The notes under the pieces were generated by a model. That model had not been told where the DNA came from and made no database searches. It saw nothing but the letters and a program-made list of their open reading frames with translations. Below are positions 1-11,676 of a DNA stretch of 64,000 nt, in pieces (position 1 is the first letter of the stretch; each line of letters opens with the position of its first letter). The stretch comes from Suillus spraguei. Its lineage: Eukaryota; Basidiomycota; Agaricomycetes; Boletales; Suillaceae. Position numbers and translations under genes: made by a program. The DNA is taken from NCBI GenBank assembly GCA_016800925.1, contig JABCPU010000015.1, positions 124,001-188,000 on the forward strand, written 5' to 3'.

Positions 1-2563
1 GTGATCATGAATGCATCGTTCTCAAACCCCTTGGAGCTTGAGCCACTCCCTCGCCTGCTCTTCTTGGCTGCGAACTTCTGTAGGCCCTCGAGCATGCCTG
101 AGTCTTGCCCTCGCAGGTCATGAAAATCTTCATCTCCAGGTAAGAGAGAAAGCAGTGTGGACATAATTGTAGGGTCGAAGGGATTACAGGGGTTCGATGG
201 TCTAAATGCAGACACTACCGCAAGAGCGTCTGAGAGGCTGAGCGTCCCTGTGCGTTCCTCGATCACTTCCAGCTCTGCTTGCTGGTATTGCGGGACCGAT
301 CCTGGACGGTCATACGAAGCGAACGATGAGTCTGACTCCTCCCCATCATGCACATATCCTCGTTCATGTTCGTCTTCCTCTCTTAGCTCTGCAGCGAGTC
401 GTTCTGCAGCCTCTACTGCACCATTCTCATGAGGCGTAGGAAACCCGCGAGTGCTGAACTCAAAGGTACGTTCTGTGATGGGTGTCATCACGTTTATCCT
501 GCCGAACCGACCTCCAAGAGGCTGCGGTTGCTCCTCTTCGTATTCTTCTTCGAACTGATCGCTGATGCTTGAAGATGAGGAGAAAGGTACATCAGGTTCT
601 CCCTCGATATAGCCATCCTCAAAAGGTTCGTCACTCGAGGAGAAGTTCGGCTGAGGGTCGTCTGTGGGATCACTGGATTCATCGGTGTAGGTCTCGGACG
701 CCGGCGTCCTTGGTGCTTGAGGAGCCTCACGCTCTATCTGGTTTTCAGACATGGCAACTGTGCTGGTATCCACAAATGCCTTGAATGTGCTCGGCTTCGG
801 GGTGAAAACGTGTCCTGCGTTCTCGCTACCATCATGCGATGATGGCGGGCGACTGAAAACCTTGAAAGGCGTTTTGGAGTCAACGAATGCGACGAATGGT
901 GCTGCCTCCGGTTTAGAACCAGGAGGCTGAAAGAGACTTGCGTTCTCATTCAGAGGACTACCCTTCGCTCCCTGTGAGTTGGGTCGGGTGAGGGGTTCCT
1001 TCTGAGATACGGGAGTGAAGACGCGGGAGAATACACTGGCTTTGACTTTGACGTTCTCGTTTTCTCGTCCCGAGTTTTCTTCGGAGATGACTTTGAGGGT
1101 GGCGGGAGGTTTGAAAGAGGTAGCAGGAGTGCTGTCCTTCGTTGTGAGAGCGCGCCGACCCATGTCGGGAGTAACAAATGATTGTTTTGAGGGTTCGTCC
1201 ACGAAGGGTTTGAACTACCAGTAGATTTAGCATTGAATAAAGGCAAGCAATGTTTGTTTTGGCACCTTTACCGCAGGGGTGCTATTCTCCTTGCGGTTCG
1301 CATTCTCGTCGACAAAAGGTTTGAACGGACCTTTCATCCATAGAAATACAAATGAGCCCCGAGATCAAAGTGAATTTCTGCTTACCCGGTGTCTTAGCAT
1401 TCTCATCCTCCGCTCGGACAACAGGTGGTGACTGTTTTGTTGCTGTCATGGGTTCAATCCTCTTCACCGGCGCATGCTTGCTCCCAGGCATCATCCGTTT
1501 TACAGTCTTATCTGGGGAGTTATACATTCCAAACACATCTGCCAGCGCCTCTTTCGTATTGATCGTGACTGTTGGCTCTCCTAAAGTCACAATGCTCTTG
1601 CGCTTCCCGTACCCCATGTTCTGTGTGCTCCGTGTGCCATCATCGTTGAAGTTCACTCGGACGGTCTCGCGTGACTCTGAAGGTGGGGGTGAACCCCATT
1701 TCTTGTTAAGAAGTCCCATGGAGCGGGCGCGCACTTCAGCGGCGCTGTATTCGACGCCGTCTCCAGTGAAAAGCAGTGAGAGATTGAAACGCAGCTTCTC
1801 TGGGCGCCTCCCCGGGACAGGAGGAGCGAGCATTGGAGCATAGCGGCTATGAGCTCTAGGGCTCGATGCAGAGGCTTGAGGAGTACTAGATTTAGAGGAT
1901 GATGATGGCTTCGAAGTACTTGAGGACGAAGCAGGTGGTGGATTGTGGTTCTTGAGGGGATTACGGCGGAGGGCATCGATTTCTTGGGACCCACTCGGTC
2001 GGAAGGTGATGAGTGTGGGTTTAGATGAGGAAGGGCTGCCTTGGAAATCGCGATAACGTTTCTTCAGCCTCTCGATTGGACGAGCGTTACGCGTGATCCC
2101 GATACGGAAAACCTTGTCCGCCTCGGTATGTCTGGATTATGCAGATGAATGGTTTACCAACCCGCGCTTAGCGTTCAGGCATGCAAGCCACTCACCTTCC
2201 CTCCTTTTCCAGTGCCCCAGCATATTCCTCGTAAAGTAGTGCATATACGCACCCAATGTCGTGCTTTACGAGATATGAGTAAATCATAGTCGGTCTTTCG
2301 ACTTGCTTCGCATACGCCGACCAGAGTTTCAGATATCTGAGGTCGCCCTTATACCTCAGATCGTCTTTAAAGCGTCTTGTGCTCTCTTCGAGTAGCTCGA
2401 CGAGACCAGATGTCATGTCATCTGCAGAATACTGCTGTGCGGTCCATTTGACAAAATCGTCATAGGCAGCTAGTGGATCTTCATCTTCCTGAAGGGCCTC
2501 GGCGATGCTAGCACGATATTCTCCTTTTTCTTGATCAAGCTGGGCATTGCGACCGGGCGCCAT
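1..2563 (-). CDS. BUB1: Spindle-checkpoint protein Bub1/Mad3 (5' part, runs off left edge)
   Basis: Mitotic checkpoint protein acting at kinetochores; Bub1 recruits the checkpoint complex, and Mad3-type relatives inhibit APC/C-Cdc20. Exon 1 (2563-2196) encodes the Mad3/Bub1 homology region: DPLAAYDDFVKWTAQQY at about residue 30 and a TPR-like stretch ending YEEYAGALEKEGR. Exon 2 (2131-1386) continues with ADKVFRIGITRNARPIERLKKRY, a Ser-rich linker and the conserved GVEYSAAEVRARSMGLL segment. Exon 3 (1330-1266) carries a KEN box (NRKENSTP). Exon 4 begins at 1214 and reads as a long disordered, acidic region with several FKPFVDE/TPFKVF-like repeats and the segment SNPCNPFDPTIMSTLLSLLP near the left edge. 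Splice sites are canonical. The C-terminal kinase domain that would separate Bub1 from Mad3 lies outside the window, so the choice between the two is inferred from the length of the middle region. Confidence 0.85.
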
Positions 2564-2669
2564 TGCGATTTTGTATTGGCGATGATCGTATGCGCGTGCT
2601 AGGGTATGCAGAACCTTTGTTGAGGTATGTTTACGTCCCCGACTCAGTTTGAACGCGACGCGTTGGGAT

Positions 2670-2675
2670 CACGTG
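2670..2675. promoter_or_regulatory. CACGTG palindrome upstream of BUB1
   Basis: Perfect CACGTG hexamer 107 bp upstream of the BUB1 start codon, in the context GATCACGTGG. CACGTG is the E-box bound by bHLH factors (Cbf1/USF type). Function here is inferred only. The same hexamer recurs in other intergenic regions of the left block. Confidence 0.4.
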
Positions 2676-2803
2676 GCACAAAAGCTGTCTACTCAGTTCA
2701 GCAAGTCTTCAACAATGCAAATTCAGGACAGTGCGTAGCATCAAGACAGTAAATACGTGATGGTTTGAGCTACTACGGCGTTGAATATGGTAAGTAGACC
2801 GTA

Positions 2804-4546
2804 TTAAGACAGCATAGGATCCTTCATCAGATGCCCCAACACCCCTCCCTCAATACTCGTCTCCCACAACTCCACCTTTGCCCGTTCGATCTCTCCAATA
2901 ATCTGTCGGCGACGTTCTCGTGCGCGCTGGAGGATATCTTCTTTATGAAAAGCCTTGTCACCGGCGCGCCGAGGAATGGAAGGAGTCAGTTTGCACATAG
3001 ATTGAACCGACGGCGAGCGAGATATTTGAGGAGAGATTGACTGCAGGTGCATCAAGGGCGAGAAACAGGATGGGGTACTTTGAGGATATTGCGTGGGTAC
3101 TGTTGGCGAAATGTCTATGTGTGAAGCAGTAGGCGGAGGTACAACAGGTTTTGCAGCGAACTGCAGCAACATTTTGGCAGCAGCCACTGAATCTACGCCA
3201 TTCGCGCGAAACAGGTGAGCACATTCAGCCATCCGACTACCTTGAGACAATGCACCTTGGTCATTATATGCAGGCGGGGTAGGAGCCCCATCAGACGAAT
3301 CGGTGGATGTGATTGGAGAATGAACGAGTGCAGGAGCTGGGGAACATGCATTGTGTGTGACTGATGGTGGAACGGAAATAGCAAGAAGTGCAGGATCAAT
3401 AGTGCAGTCTGGAATTATATGCTGAAAGGTATTGGTAGTTGCAGGTGATACAGGAGAAGGTGATGATGTGTGCCTAGACGGTTCCGAGATACGCATAGAT
3501 GCCTGCGAAGACGGTGGAACCTGATCGTCATCGAGCGGAGATGAGTCGGAAGCAGCCTTGATTGATTCCACAAGCTGCGTAATTAGATGCCTCGCACGCT
3601 CTCGCTCCCATGTAGCGTGATATGCCTCAGGGCCCTCACCTTCAGGAAATGGGTAGGGCACGTCCCATTCCACTGCACCAGCAGGGACGCTGGTGAGTTT
3701 GCGACGTTTCAGTGGGGGTGGAGCAGTCGTTGCGGGCTCACTACATGGGCGCGGAGATGCGCGATCATATGTAGATAGTGGTTGTGTGGACGCAGCTGGA
3801 GAATTGCCCAAGAGTTTTATGATGCTTGATAATACGGGAAATATATTTTGATGTCTGATGAGGGAGGCGATGGAATCTTCTCCATTGACTGAGGTGAGCT
3901 GACTAAGATCGACATCGGGCAGGTGCGTTACATCAGACTCCTCAATAATGATAGGGTTAGAAGGCGTAGACCCGCGGATTGTTCGTTGTGGAAGGCTGAT
4001 GGGCTTCACGTTCCCGACGAGGCCAGCTATCCCTAATAAGGCTTCCTGATTTCGTAAGAAATTAGAAGGTACTGGTTCATCTGGGCCAGGGAATGGTATA
4101 GGCGGAGGCGCGGGACGGGGTGTTGCTGATTGTGATTTCGTTGATTTCCGTTTTCCCGTGGCCCTCGAAGAGGGGCGAGATGTCGAAACAGGTACCGATG
4201 AAGCAACACAAGGCGATTGCATCAGATGCGCTTGCAAGGTGTTTTTCACTGGCAGTGCATGCGAGGGAGGAGGCTCGCGAGTGCTAGAGCTGCCGAGCGG
4301 CAAGGCTAATAGGTCGGCTGGTAGTTCAGAACATGACATATGGGAACCAGGAAGTGCAATGGCCCCCACATTTTGTGTTATGCCTGTACCCCTCTCTTGG
4401 GCTGCTTGAGCAGGAAACGCCGGTGACCTACCTCTAGCTGGAGACGGAGGCGGCGAGCCAAAGAGAGAGTCTTCATCATCCTCAAACATGCTGCAACTTG
4501 CAGGTTGTGTGAGTGATTGGGCTACGAAATTCACGGAGAGGGACAC
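2804..4546 (-). CDS. Hypothetical disordered protein, 580 aa
   Basis: One uninterrupted reading frame of 580 codons; I do not recognise a family. The sequence is rich in Ser, Pro and Thr and looks intrinsically disordered. It has an acidic SPxR-rich start (MFEDDEDSLFGSPPPSPARG), basic KRKSTKS and LKRRKL patches that could be nuclear localisation signals, and a charged, probably helical C-terminus (KEDILQRARERRRQIIGEIERAK). Two starts are possible: residue 1 at 4546, or Met20 at 4489, whose downstream sequence looks more like a real N-terminus. The long open frame, codon use and absence of stops in such biased sequence support a real gene. A nuclear or regulatory role is a guess. Confidence 0.6.
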   Translation of the reverse strand: MSLSVNFVAQSLTQPASCSMFEDDEDSLFGSPPPSPARGRSPAFPAQAAQERGTGITQNVGAIALPGSHMSCSELPADLLALPLGSSSTREPPPSHALPVKNTLQAHLMQSPCVASSVPVSTSRPSSRATGKRKSTKSQSATPRPAPPPIPFPGPDEPVPSNFLRNQEALLGIAGLVGNVKPISLPQRTIRGSTPSNPIIIEESDVTHLPDVDLSQLTSVNGEDSIASLIRHQNIFPVLSSIIKLLGNSPAASTQPLSTYDRASPRPCSEPATTAPPPLKRRKLTSVPAGAVEWDVPYPFPEGEGPEAYHATWERERARHLITQLVESIKAASDSSPLDDDQVPPSSQASMRISEPSRHTSSPSPVSPATTNTFQHIIPDCTIDPALLAISVPPSVTHNACSPAPALVHSPITSTDSSDGAPTPPAYNDQGALSQGSRMAECAHLFRANGVDSVAAAKMLLQFAAKPVVPPPTASHIDISPTVPTQYPQSTPSCFSPLMHLQSISPQISRSPSVQSMCKLTPSIPRRAGDKAFHKEDILQRARERRRQIIGEIERAKVELWETSIEGGVLGHLMKDPMLS

Positions 4547-5460
4547 CTTAATAGAACTGTTTCGTGGGGATATCGGATAACTTCAGAGGACAGCAAACGA
4601 ACACGATTTTAAAGTTATGACTAGATCGGAAACACAATCTGTGTCAATGATACAGAATTTCAAGTCAAAGACTTCGACTTACAAGCATGAGATCTGTTTT
4701 AAAGCAAAAGGAAGTGAACCGCTGAGAAATGTCAAGCTCGCTGTTGAGGCCGATGGCGACAACGTCGTAGTAGAGCTGTTGAGCACTGGAAAGAATTTGG
4801 TGAGTATTGGGACAAATACCACCAAACATAAGCTTATCGATCACGTGGTGCTATACATGAGTCGGAGTTCGGCTTTCCAAAATTTCAAAGATCCCCTAGC
4901 CCGTGACCAGCTGAGTATATACTAGTAGCCCTCCGTCTTCCTTCTCTCAGCGTCTGCCTACGTCCTCAACAAGTGAACAGTGAGGTATTCTTGTGTTGTG
5001 AAATTAGACTTGGAAATGCTATACTTATTTCAAAATATGTTTAACCTTATGATAGGCTCGAGATTTGAATTTGCCCGCGTGCGTTCGGACAGGCGGTCTT
5101 TCCGGAGCACGAGCACGAACTGCGCTTCTACCTGATGCCTGTGGCTAATATTGCATAGATGCATACATACAATACACTTCATAATACAACACCTTGATAT
5201 CGGACCAACCTGAAGTCCACCGGGCCGTCTTGTTCTTACCCCGATAACATTCTGTAATCCCGTGCCCCTTACCACTCATCCCGGCGCACGCAATTATAGT
5301 ACGTAAACTCACCGAGGAAACTCCTTATATCTTTATTGTATCGGAAACGGTTCACCTGACCATTCCATAAACATGAACATCCTATATCACGAAAAGGATA
5401 TAAGCCCGAGGTCACTCAAAGTTGTTCATTATTGCTAGTTTCTTCATCCCCCACAACAAC
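4547..5460. other. Intergenic region with CACGTG
   Basis: Divergent promoter space between the 580-aa gene and the DUF1479 gene. A CACGTG hexamer lies at 4842-4847. A 102-codon open frame at 4617-4925 (+) has no recognisable domain and is not called as a gene. Nothing else supported. Confidence 0.4.
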
Positions 5461-7230
5461 ATGAACATGCAGGGAACTCGATGGCCAGAGCGATTTGTTG
5501 ACTTGAAGCGCCAGATAGTCGAGGCTACGCCCGACTACGAGAAGCGTCTCACAGAATCTTGGAAGGATCTCCTTGGGGAGCTCGACAAGCGTGCCGCAGA
5601 TATTGCACAAGTTGGCCCGGATGTGGGCGTTCATCTTATCTCCTTGCTTTCATGTAAATTGACCAAGTGCTTAGTACATCCCCCAAGTCCAATATGAGGA
5701 CCTTGATAAGCTCTCCGCTGAGGAAGTCGATATTATTCGGCGGAAAGGCACCGTCGTCATCAAGGATGTTGTCGATGACAGTGAAGCACGAGCATGGAAG
5801 ACTTCCCTTGATAACTTCGTCCAAGCTAATCCCCATGTTCAAGGTATGAAGTAAATATTCCGGACAATACGTTATTGATAGGGCAAACAGGATTCCCTGA
5901 AGAAGACAAGCAATTCTTCATGCTGTAGTAAGCATGTTTTCATAATCATTTTGAAAGATCTTCTAATTCCTCTGTTAGCTGGACGCGTCCACAAGTGCAA
6001 GCTCGCGCACACCCAAATGTCCTCAAAGCTTCCGCATGGCTAAACAAGCAGTACCATGTTAAGTCAGGCAAGCCACTCGAGGGCGTTGACCTCAATGTTC
6101 CCCTTGTATATGCCGATCGATTCCGTATTCGCCACCCTGGCCCAGGATGGGACAGGTTCCCCCCTCACGTCGATGGTGCGTTCCACGACACAAAATTTAA
6201 TCATTGGGATGCTAAGCGTACGCAAGGCGGTGCAATTGAGCGCTGGGAGGATGAAAACTTCCGTAAATGCTTTGCTGATATTCTTAGTGGTAACTGGCGC
6301 GCGCATGACCCATATGAACTCGAGGGTCGTCTGGATGCCCGGAGCTCGTTATATGGTAGACCAGGACAGGTGGGTATCCCTTCTGTCTTTGTAGCTGCCT
6401 GACCTTCGTTATTTAGGCGACAATATTCAGGTCCTTCCAAGGTTGGTTGGCCATGAGGTTTGTACTCCACGAAATTTCGGTCCCATTCACACAATAAACC
6501 TGACATGATCATGATTCCAGTGAGGCTGCTCCGACACAGGGAACGCTCCGTGTATTCCCGGATCTCATCCTCTCAAACGCATACACTATTCTCCGCCCGT
6601 TCTTCCGTCCCACCGTCCCGCTTGACTCGGAGGATATCCTCAAGCCAGAGAATTGGGTGTTTGGTACGTCTACGTATTTGAACAGCATTAGCTCAAGCTA
6701 ACTTCATCGGAAGACATTTCAACCCCTGATTTCCCTGGTATCTTAATCCTCGCAGACGGATTCTCTGGTCCGCGTCCGACGCCAGAACTGCATCCGCATC
6801 TCAGGCTTGAGAAGACAATGACGTCCGTGCCGAAGGTCAACCCGGGAGATATGGTTTTCTGGCACTGCGTATGTTTTCCTTCCCTTGAATTCCACTATCT
6901 CTCATGCGAGTGCAATCCACAGGATGTTGTACACTCCGTCGAGAAAGAGCACACCGGTCAAGAAGATTCGGCAGGTATGTTCTGTGTTAGTTTATGAATT
7001 ATACCAATGCAGATCGTCGTATTTCAGTGATGTACATCGGCGCGGTACCAAAGACACCCATGAATACCGAGTACGTCAAGAAACAAGCAGAGACGTTCCT
7101 TGCGGGCATCAACCCTCCCGACTTTGTTAAGGACAAGCCGAGCACCACATACGTTGGCTTAGGCGTTGACGCGGATGTGAAGGAGCCTATTGCGCGAGTT
7201 GCGATGGGACTACCAATCCAAGTTGCGTGA
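5461..7230 (+). CDS. DUF1479 family protein (YbiU-like, putative 2OG-Fe(II) oxygenase fold)
   Basis: Nine exons: 5461-5622, 5675-5843, 5891-5927, 5979-6369, 6417-6457, 6521-6663, 6714-6868, 6923-6974, 7028-7230. They join in frame to 450 aa, the usual length for DUF1479. Family landmarks, in order: YIPQVQYEDLDKLS after exon 1; KGTVVIKDVVDDSEARAWK; YWTRPQVQARAHPNVL; the HVDGAFHD segment, a likely HxD-type metal motif; RSFQGWLAMSEAAPTQGTLRVFPDL; and VFWHCDVVHSVEKEH, which would supply the second metal histidine. The start is the ATG at 5461, giving MNMQGTRWPERFVDLK; an in-frame Met 13 codons upstream is less likely. Bacterial and fungal DUF1479 proteins resemble Fe(II)/2-oxoglutarate dioxygenases, but no substrate is known to me. 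No signal peptide or membrane segment is seen, so a cytosolic place is expected. Confidence 0.85.
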
Positions 7231-8122
7231 ACATCACCGTCCTACTATGACCAAGATAGATATTCTTGTAAAACTGTAACTAGCACGAGTTCAATACATT
7301 TCAGAGGTCCTACATTCGCGAACGTTTGAGAGGTACTGGGGTCAACTGGCAATGTTCAGATATTATCCAAGAGCTATTCGCTCATGCAGACCAGTGTGAA
7401 CCTTGCTTCGAGACATATAGAGCATAATTATTGATTATGGTATAGATAGATCTGGGGTAATTGGATCCGTCTGGGGAAGACCATTACATAAATATAGCAG
7501 TGGATGAAATTCCCGACTCTCAACGTTAGTGGAGTTGTCGAACACGATAGGTGTCCCCATCTCCCAAAACCTCTGCCAGCTACACTCATGTTCGGGACTT
7601 GTTGACCCCTTATTTGCTAGAGGTTTGTCGAGTCGTCTTTGTGGCTGTCATTCAGTTTACCGAGCTCCTTTGTTCCGTTATGCATGCCTCGGTGGGCCGC
7701 TGCTCCTGGAGCCCTGCATGATATCTTGAACTTTCCGTTATGGTGTGTTCAAACTACACATCAAAACAATATGACCGTCCGAGTCCTTATATAATTCCGA
7801 AAAATCTCTCATTTGGCAGGCGTACATTGGGCGAGCAAATCAAGCTACTCATCATGTTACGAGTAGCTTGATTTGCTCGCCACGGCGCCTGACATTGAGA
7901 TCAAGACTCAACATTACTCAACGCCCAGTCCACTCAAGTGGCACCATACGGTGATGTCTGAGTAAGTGGGGACGAAGAACCGCTCTCAATGCACGGGATT
8001 GCCGATCCCAGTAGTTTTCAACAGAAATAGGAAAGACCAAATAAGCAAGAAAAATAATAGCATGTTGTGTAAACAATCGTAACGTAGATCCTATCAGTAA
8101 TCCTTAGTAAGGTAAAGAAATT
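7231..8122. other. Intergenic region, no gene seen
   Basis: No coding region supported. The only structure noticed is the hairpin at 7817-7891. Confidence 0.4.
7817..7891. repeat. Long hairpin (21-bp perfect arms plus outer 6-bp arms)
   Basis: Arms 7830-7850 and 7861-7881 are exact reverse complements over 21 bp, around a 10-nt loop (ATCATGTTAC). After a small asymmetric internal loop the pairing resumes with CAGGCG (7817-7822) against CGCCTG (7886-7891). Transcribed on either strand it would fold into a stem of about 27 pairs. It could be a small inverted-repeat element, a small-RNA precursor-like stem, or a terminator of the flanking convergent genes (DUF1479 on + and the Q-rich gene on -). 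Confidence 0.7.
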
Positions 8123-9279
8123 CTACCAAGTCTGATTGGTATTTAATGGTGTAGGCCAGTCTGGCAAGTTGGACAACGCAGCGTTGCAAGATTCGCGCAC
8201 GCGCCGCTTGCTCACAGTATCACCCGACTGTCTATAGGAGGAGTGAACCTCTTTCAGCTGAAATGCAGAGGCTGCAATGGTATCTGCAGAAAGTGCGCAA
8301 TGAATACAAGCAAAACCGCGGTGGAGGATAGAGATTACCATGATGCGAATTAGCTTCTTTCACAATCTGGAGGAATGACTGAGTAAGCGCAAAGCATTTG
8401 ATAAGGAAGTAATCACCTCCTGCCACCTCTGAAGTTCGCTGCCATACCCCTGATAACCAAGTGTTGAGCCGAACAAACCCGGTGCACCATTCCCACCCAG
8501 CTGCTGTACTACACTCTCCGCCTCTTGTTTGCGCGTAAGCCAGGCTGCGCTGAGGGTATCACAGGCGTTAAACATCTGCTTCCATGTGTAGGGATCCCAA
8601 GCCTCTAGTTCAGATTTATGTTGGCGGATATAATCCCGAGGGTGCATCACACCACTAGGGTTCTGGCTTGCAAGACTAGCTGGCTGGGATCTGGATCTGT
8701 TATGTGAAGTGGTGGGGCGTGGTGCGTATGGATCAAATTCAGGGAGGTAGCTTGGGGTTTGTTGTTGAGGCTGATGGCCACCTTGGTAGCCTCCGTATTG
8801 CGGCTGTTGCTGTTGCTGCTGAACATACTGGTTCTGGTACCCATTTGGATATTGCTGATAAGACTGTTGGAAGTCCACTTGGGACACTGGCTGTTGTCCA
8901 AAATTACCAGATGGCTGAAAAGGCGGCATGCCAGTCGTTTGTGGGCCAAGTTGCCTGGCGAGAAATGGAAAGTAAGCTTGCGATATAATCCATACTGTAT
9001 ACAATTGACATACCCCAAACCATAAGACGTAGACGCATACTGATTCTGTTGGTACTGATGTGGCTGATTGTAGGGTGTCTGTCCTTGAAACTGCGGAAAT
9101 TGTTGCTGTTGGAACTGGGGCTGTTGCTGATAACCAGCATCATAAGACTGGTAGCCTACTTGCGGCGGCGACTGTGGAAAGGTCGATGCCGAAATATCGG
9201 GGAAGCGGGCGTGTGCAGGGGCAGCCTGAGCATCGTTCAAGAAGGGGTTGTTGCTATCAGCTTGGAAGCCGTTATACAT
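8123..9279 (-). CDS. Q/N-rich protein with NPF motif, unknown function, 334 aa
   Basis: Four exons on the minus strand: 9279-9014, 8954-8417, 8378-8339, 8283-8123. They splice in frame to 334 aa. The N-terminal two thirds are rich in Gln, Tyr, Pro and Asn (QQQPQFQQQQFPQFQ, YVQQQQQQPQYGGYQ), a prion-like low-complexity composition. An NPF tripeptide sits at the start (NNPFLNDA), the motif bound by EH domains in endocytic adaptors. The C-terminal about 130 residues are ordered and helical in character (HPRDYIRQHKSELEAWDPY, NACDTLSAAWLTRKQEAES, SFLQIVKEANSHHDTIAAS), ending ALSNLPDWPTPLNTNQTW. I do not recognise the C-terminal domain. A role in endocytosis is only suggested by the single NPF. Confidence 0.7.
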
Positions 9280-9977
9280 GTCCGTCGATCAAAATTATAC
9301 TCCCAGCCGCGTTATATAGTGTATAGTAGCACGAGTTGAGAATGAGTATAAAGAATCAAGCTCAAGAACAGGATATCGATGTTGGATCGTGTATAATCTG
9401 ACCCTGACTGATCGTGGGTAAGCCGCGTGCCCGCTGCGGCGGCAAATGACTACACATTAGCATTGTTAACGAGCAATAAGCTTAACATTGTTTTACTTAT
9501 TGCCTGTAATTTGACTATCTGCTCTCATTTATTTTCTGCTGCTGCTGCTGCTGCAAAATTACTGTCCCGAAAACCAGACTGGCATAGTGCTGTGAGCCGG
9601 TCCGGATCACGTGGTATGATATCACAACTTGGAGGGCACTTCTTTAGTATCAAAACTATCGAACTCCAATCGGACTCTGCTGTACAATCATGTGGATGCA
9701 CACACCTGTATAACAGCGGCTGTGTAACTTGATTTTTTGTTACTCCTATTTATTCCCTCGACCGGAAGCAGGGCGACGGAGGTCAACCAACTGGCTGGCT
9801 TGGGAGGATCCAAAAGTCGTCTGCTTTCAATATTGCACGTATGACTCAAGTCATATTCTCTCCAATAATCTATAATTCCAACTGGATCGTACAAGGGTAT
9901 TGTTCTTGTGACGTGCCAGGAATGTTAAATGATAAACCGGCCTGACACCGTAGCAGGTTCTTCGTAAATGTGAGCCT
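9280..9977. other. Intergenic region with CTG microsatellite and CACGTG
   Basis: Holds a short CTG run at about 9538-9553 and a CACGTG hexamer at 9608-9613. No gene supported. Confidence 0.4.
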
Positions 9978-11426
9978 CTACCCTGATTCGTCGATCTCCG
10001 TTGTGAAGACTAGGCAAGCCGAATCATCACCGCCACTAACAACCACGGAACCTTGAAGTCCAAGAGACGCGCTGAGTATAGGACCATGATGCCCGGTGTG
10101 CTCCTTGACCAGTGCGCCAGTACGAGCGTCCCACGTGCGAAGCGTATTATCTGCGGACGCCGACACTATCAAGTGACTTTTTGGTGCCGGGTGAGTCAAC
10201 AGTGACGTTACTGCATCCTTGAAGCATGTCAGCACAGCAATCTTCCAATACAATCATTAATTTACCTGATGCTCGAGAGTTGCGCGAAGTCTCATTGTGG
10301 TAAGGTCCCATATACACGCTTTCCCATCCGTCCCACCAGTGACTACAACACCAGGACTGCTTCCCGTTCCAGCAAGATCGACAAACTGTACAGCTTCGAT
10401 GCTCTCCCCCCCAGCATGTCCTCCAAGGGCACCAACAACCTCACCCTTGCTAAGACTTACTACACGCACGCTCCCCGACGTTCCACCAACAACTGCGAGT
10501 GTGGAAGAAGCATTTATTGCAAGAGATGTGATGTTCTCAAGATCAAAACGCGCGTCTTCTGGTGAAAGTTTGAACAACGGAGTTGATGATCGCGGATCCC
10601 AATACATGAGAGTTCCGTCTTCAGAGGCTGTTACTATCCGCTTGCCTGGCAAACCAAAAGTTGATGATGGTTTGGGAGCTCCAGTACGTCGGACTTACCG
10701 TCAGGCGTAAACTCTCCACATTGGACTGGACCACTGTGTCCGGCGAATACCTGCATGGTATTTCCTGATGGCACTGTTTACGTGAGTATATCAGGGCCTG
10801 TTGGTATATCATCGACATACATTGCCACAACCAAACCGTAGAATCATTTGACCCTGCGAGTAAAATTGTTCCACGGGGATGCCAGCGTAGCCACTGGGTT
10901 TGAATTATCGTTAGTATGTGGATATAGATATTACTGATATACTCACAATCACTTCATCTGGGCCCTGAAGTTCAGTCAAGAATTCCCAATTTCTGAAGTT
11001 CACTGTGCCAACTCTTCTCCATATCCTCACCCTTCCATCCATCCCACCAGTCGCGACCATCTGACCGTCGCTGCTGAAAGACGCGCTGCATACGCTATCT
11101 GTGTGTCCAGTCAGCTTCACAATAACTTCTCCATCCGTAATGTCCCATATGTATCCAAGATCATCTTCACCCCCGGAGACTGCAAGCGGTTCCGTGGGAT
11201 GACATGATATAGCAAACACAGAGCCGTTGTGAGTGGTAAAGTGCTGCAGTGAGTTGTCCTTCACATCAGAATCCCCGGATGGAAGATCGCCAACCCCGTC
11301 TTCTGCTTCATCATCCTCGTCCATAACATGATCGCCGTCATCGGGAACTTCTGCAAGTACATCGCCCGAGTCGATGAAAACCTCCCCTTCTTCATCTGAA
11401 ACGTACTCTTCTATTTCCTGGGCCAT
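9978..11426 (-). CDS. SQT1: WD40 ribosome-assembly factor Sqt1/AAMP homologue
   Basis: Five exons (11426-10947, 10893-10821, 10773-10699, 10645-10266, 10217-9978) join in frame to 415 aa, the usual size of the Sqt1/AAMP family. The protein starts with a very acidic leader (YVSDEEGEVFIDSGDVLAEV... DEDDEAEDGVGDL) and then runs as a WD40 propeller. Repeats visible include HNGSVFAISCHPTEPLAVSGGEDDLGYIWD, GHTDSVCSASFSSDGQMVATGGMDG, WLRWHPRGTILLAGSNDSTVWLWQ, GHSGPVQCGEFTPDGKRIVTASEDG and HPAPKSHLIVSASADNTLRTWD. In yeast Sqt1 is the dedicated chaperone of ribosomal protein uL16 (Rpl10), and the acidic leader fits binding of a basic client. A Met 12 codons upstream is in frame, but MAQEIEEY is the conserved-looking start. 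It lies head to head with the PDI gene, sharing a 250-bp promoter with a CACGTG. Confidence 0.85.
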
Positions 11427-11561
11427 ATTAACGGATAGTATCTGGGTGGGTGGTATAGTCAACCTTTTTTTGGAGGAGCTCTGTTATATGGCCGCGATTG
11501 CTGAGAAATCTTCGGGCTGAGTAAAGCTACACCGAAAGCTGATGACGAAAAGATAATTGAC

Positions 11562-11567
11562 CACGTG
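11562..11567. promoter_or_regulatory. CACGTG in the shared SQT1/PDI promoter
   Basis: Palindromic E-box in the 250-bp region between the divergent start codons at 11426 (-) and 11677 (+), about 110-140 bp from each. Position and palindromy make it a plausible bidirectional control element; binding is not shown. Confidence 0.45.
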
Positions 11568-11676
11568 GTTATCTGTAGATCATCTTCTAGGCCGCTGACT
11601 AAGGCATAAGTAGACTTTTGGCAGCTTCAAGAAGCTCCAAGTTCCACGTCGCCTCTCAGTATTTTTCCATTGCATT

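Noticed and set aside
4617..4925. 102-codon open frame on the plus strand
   Set aside because: No recognisable domain, starts in the promoter of the minus-strand gene, and contains a CACGTG element; chance ORF is likelier.
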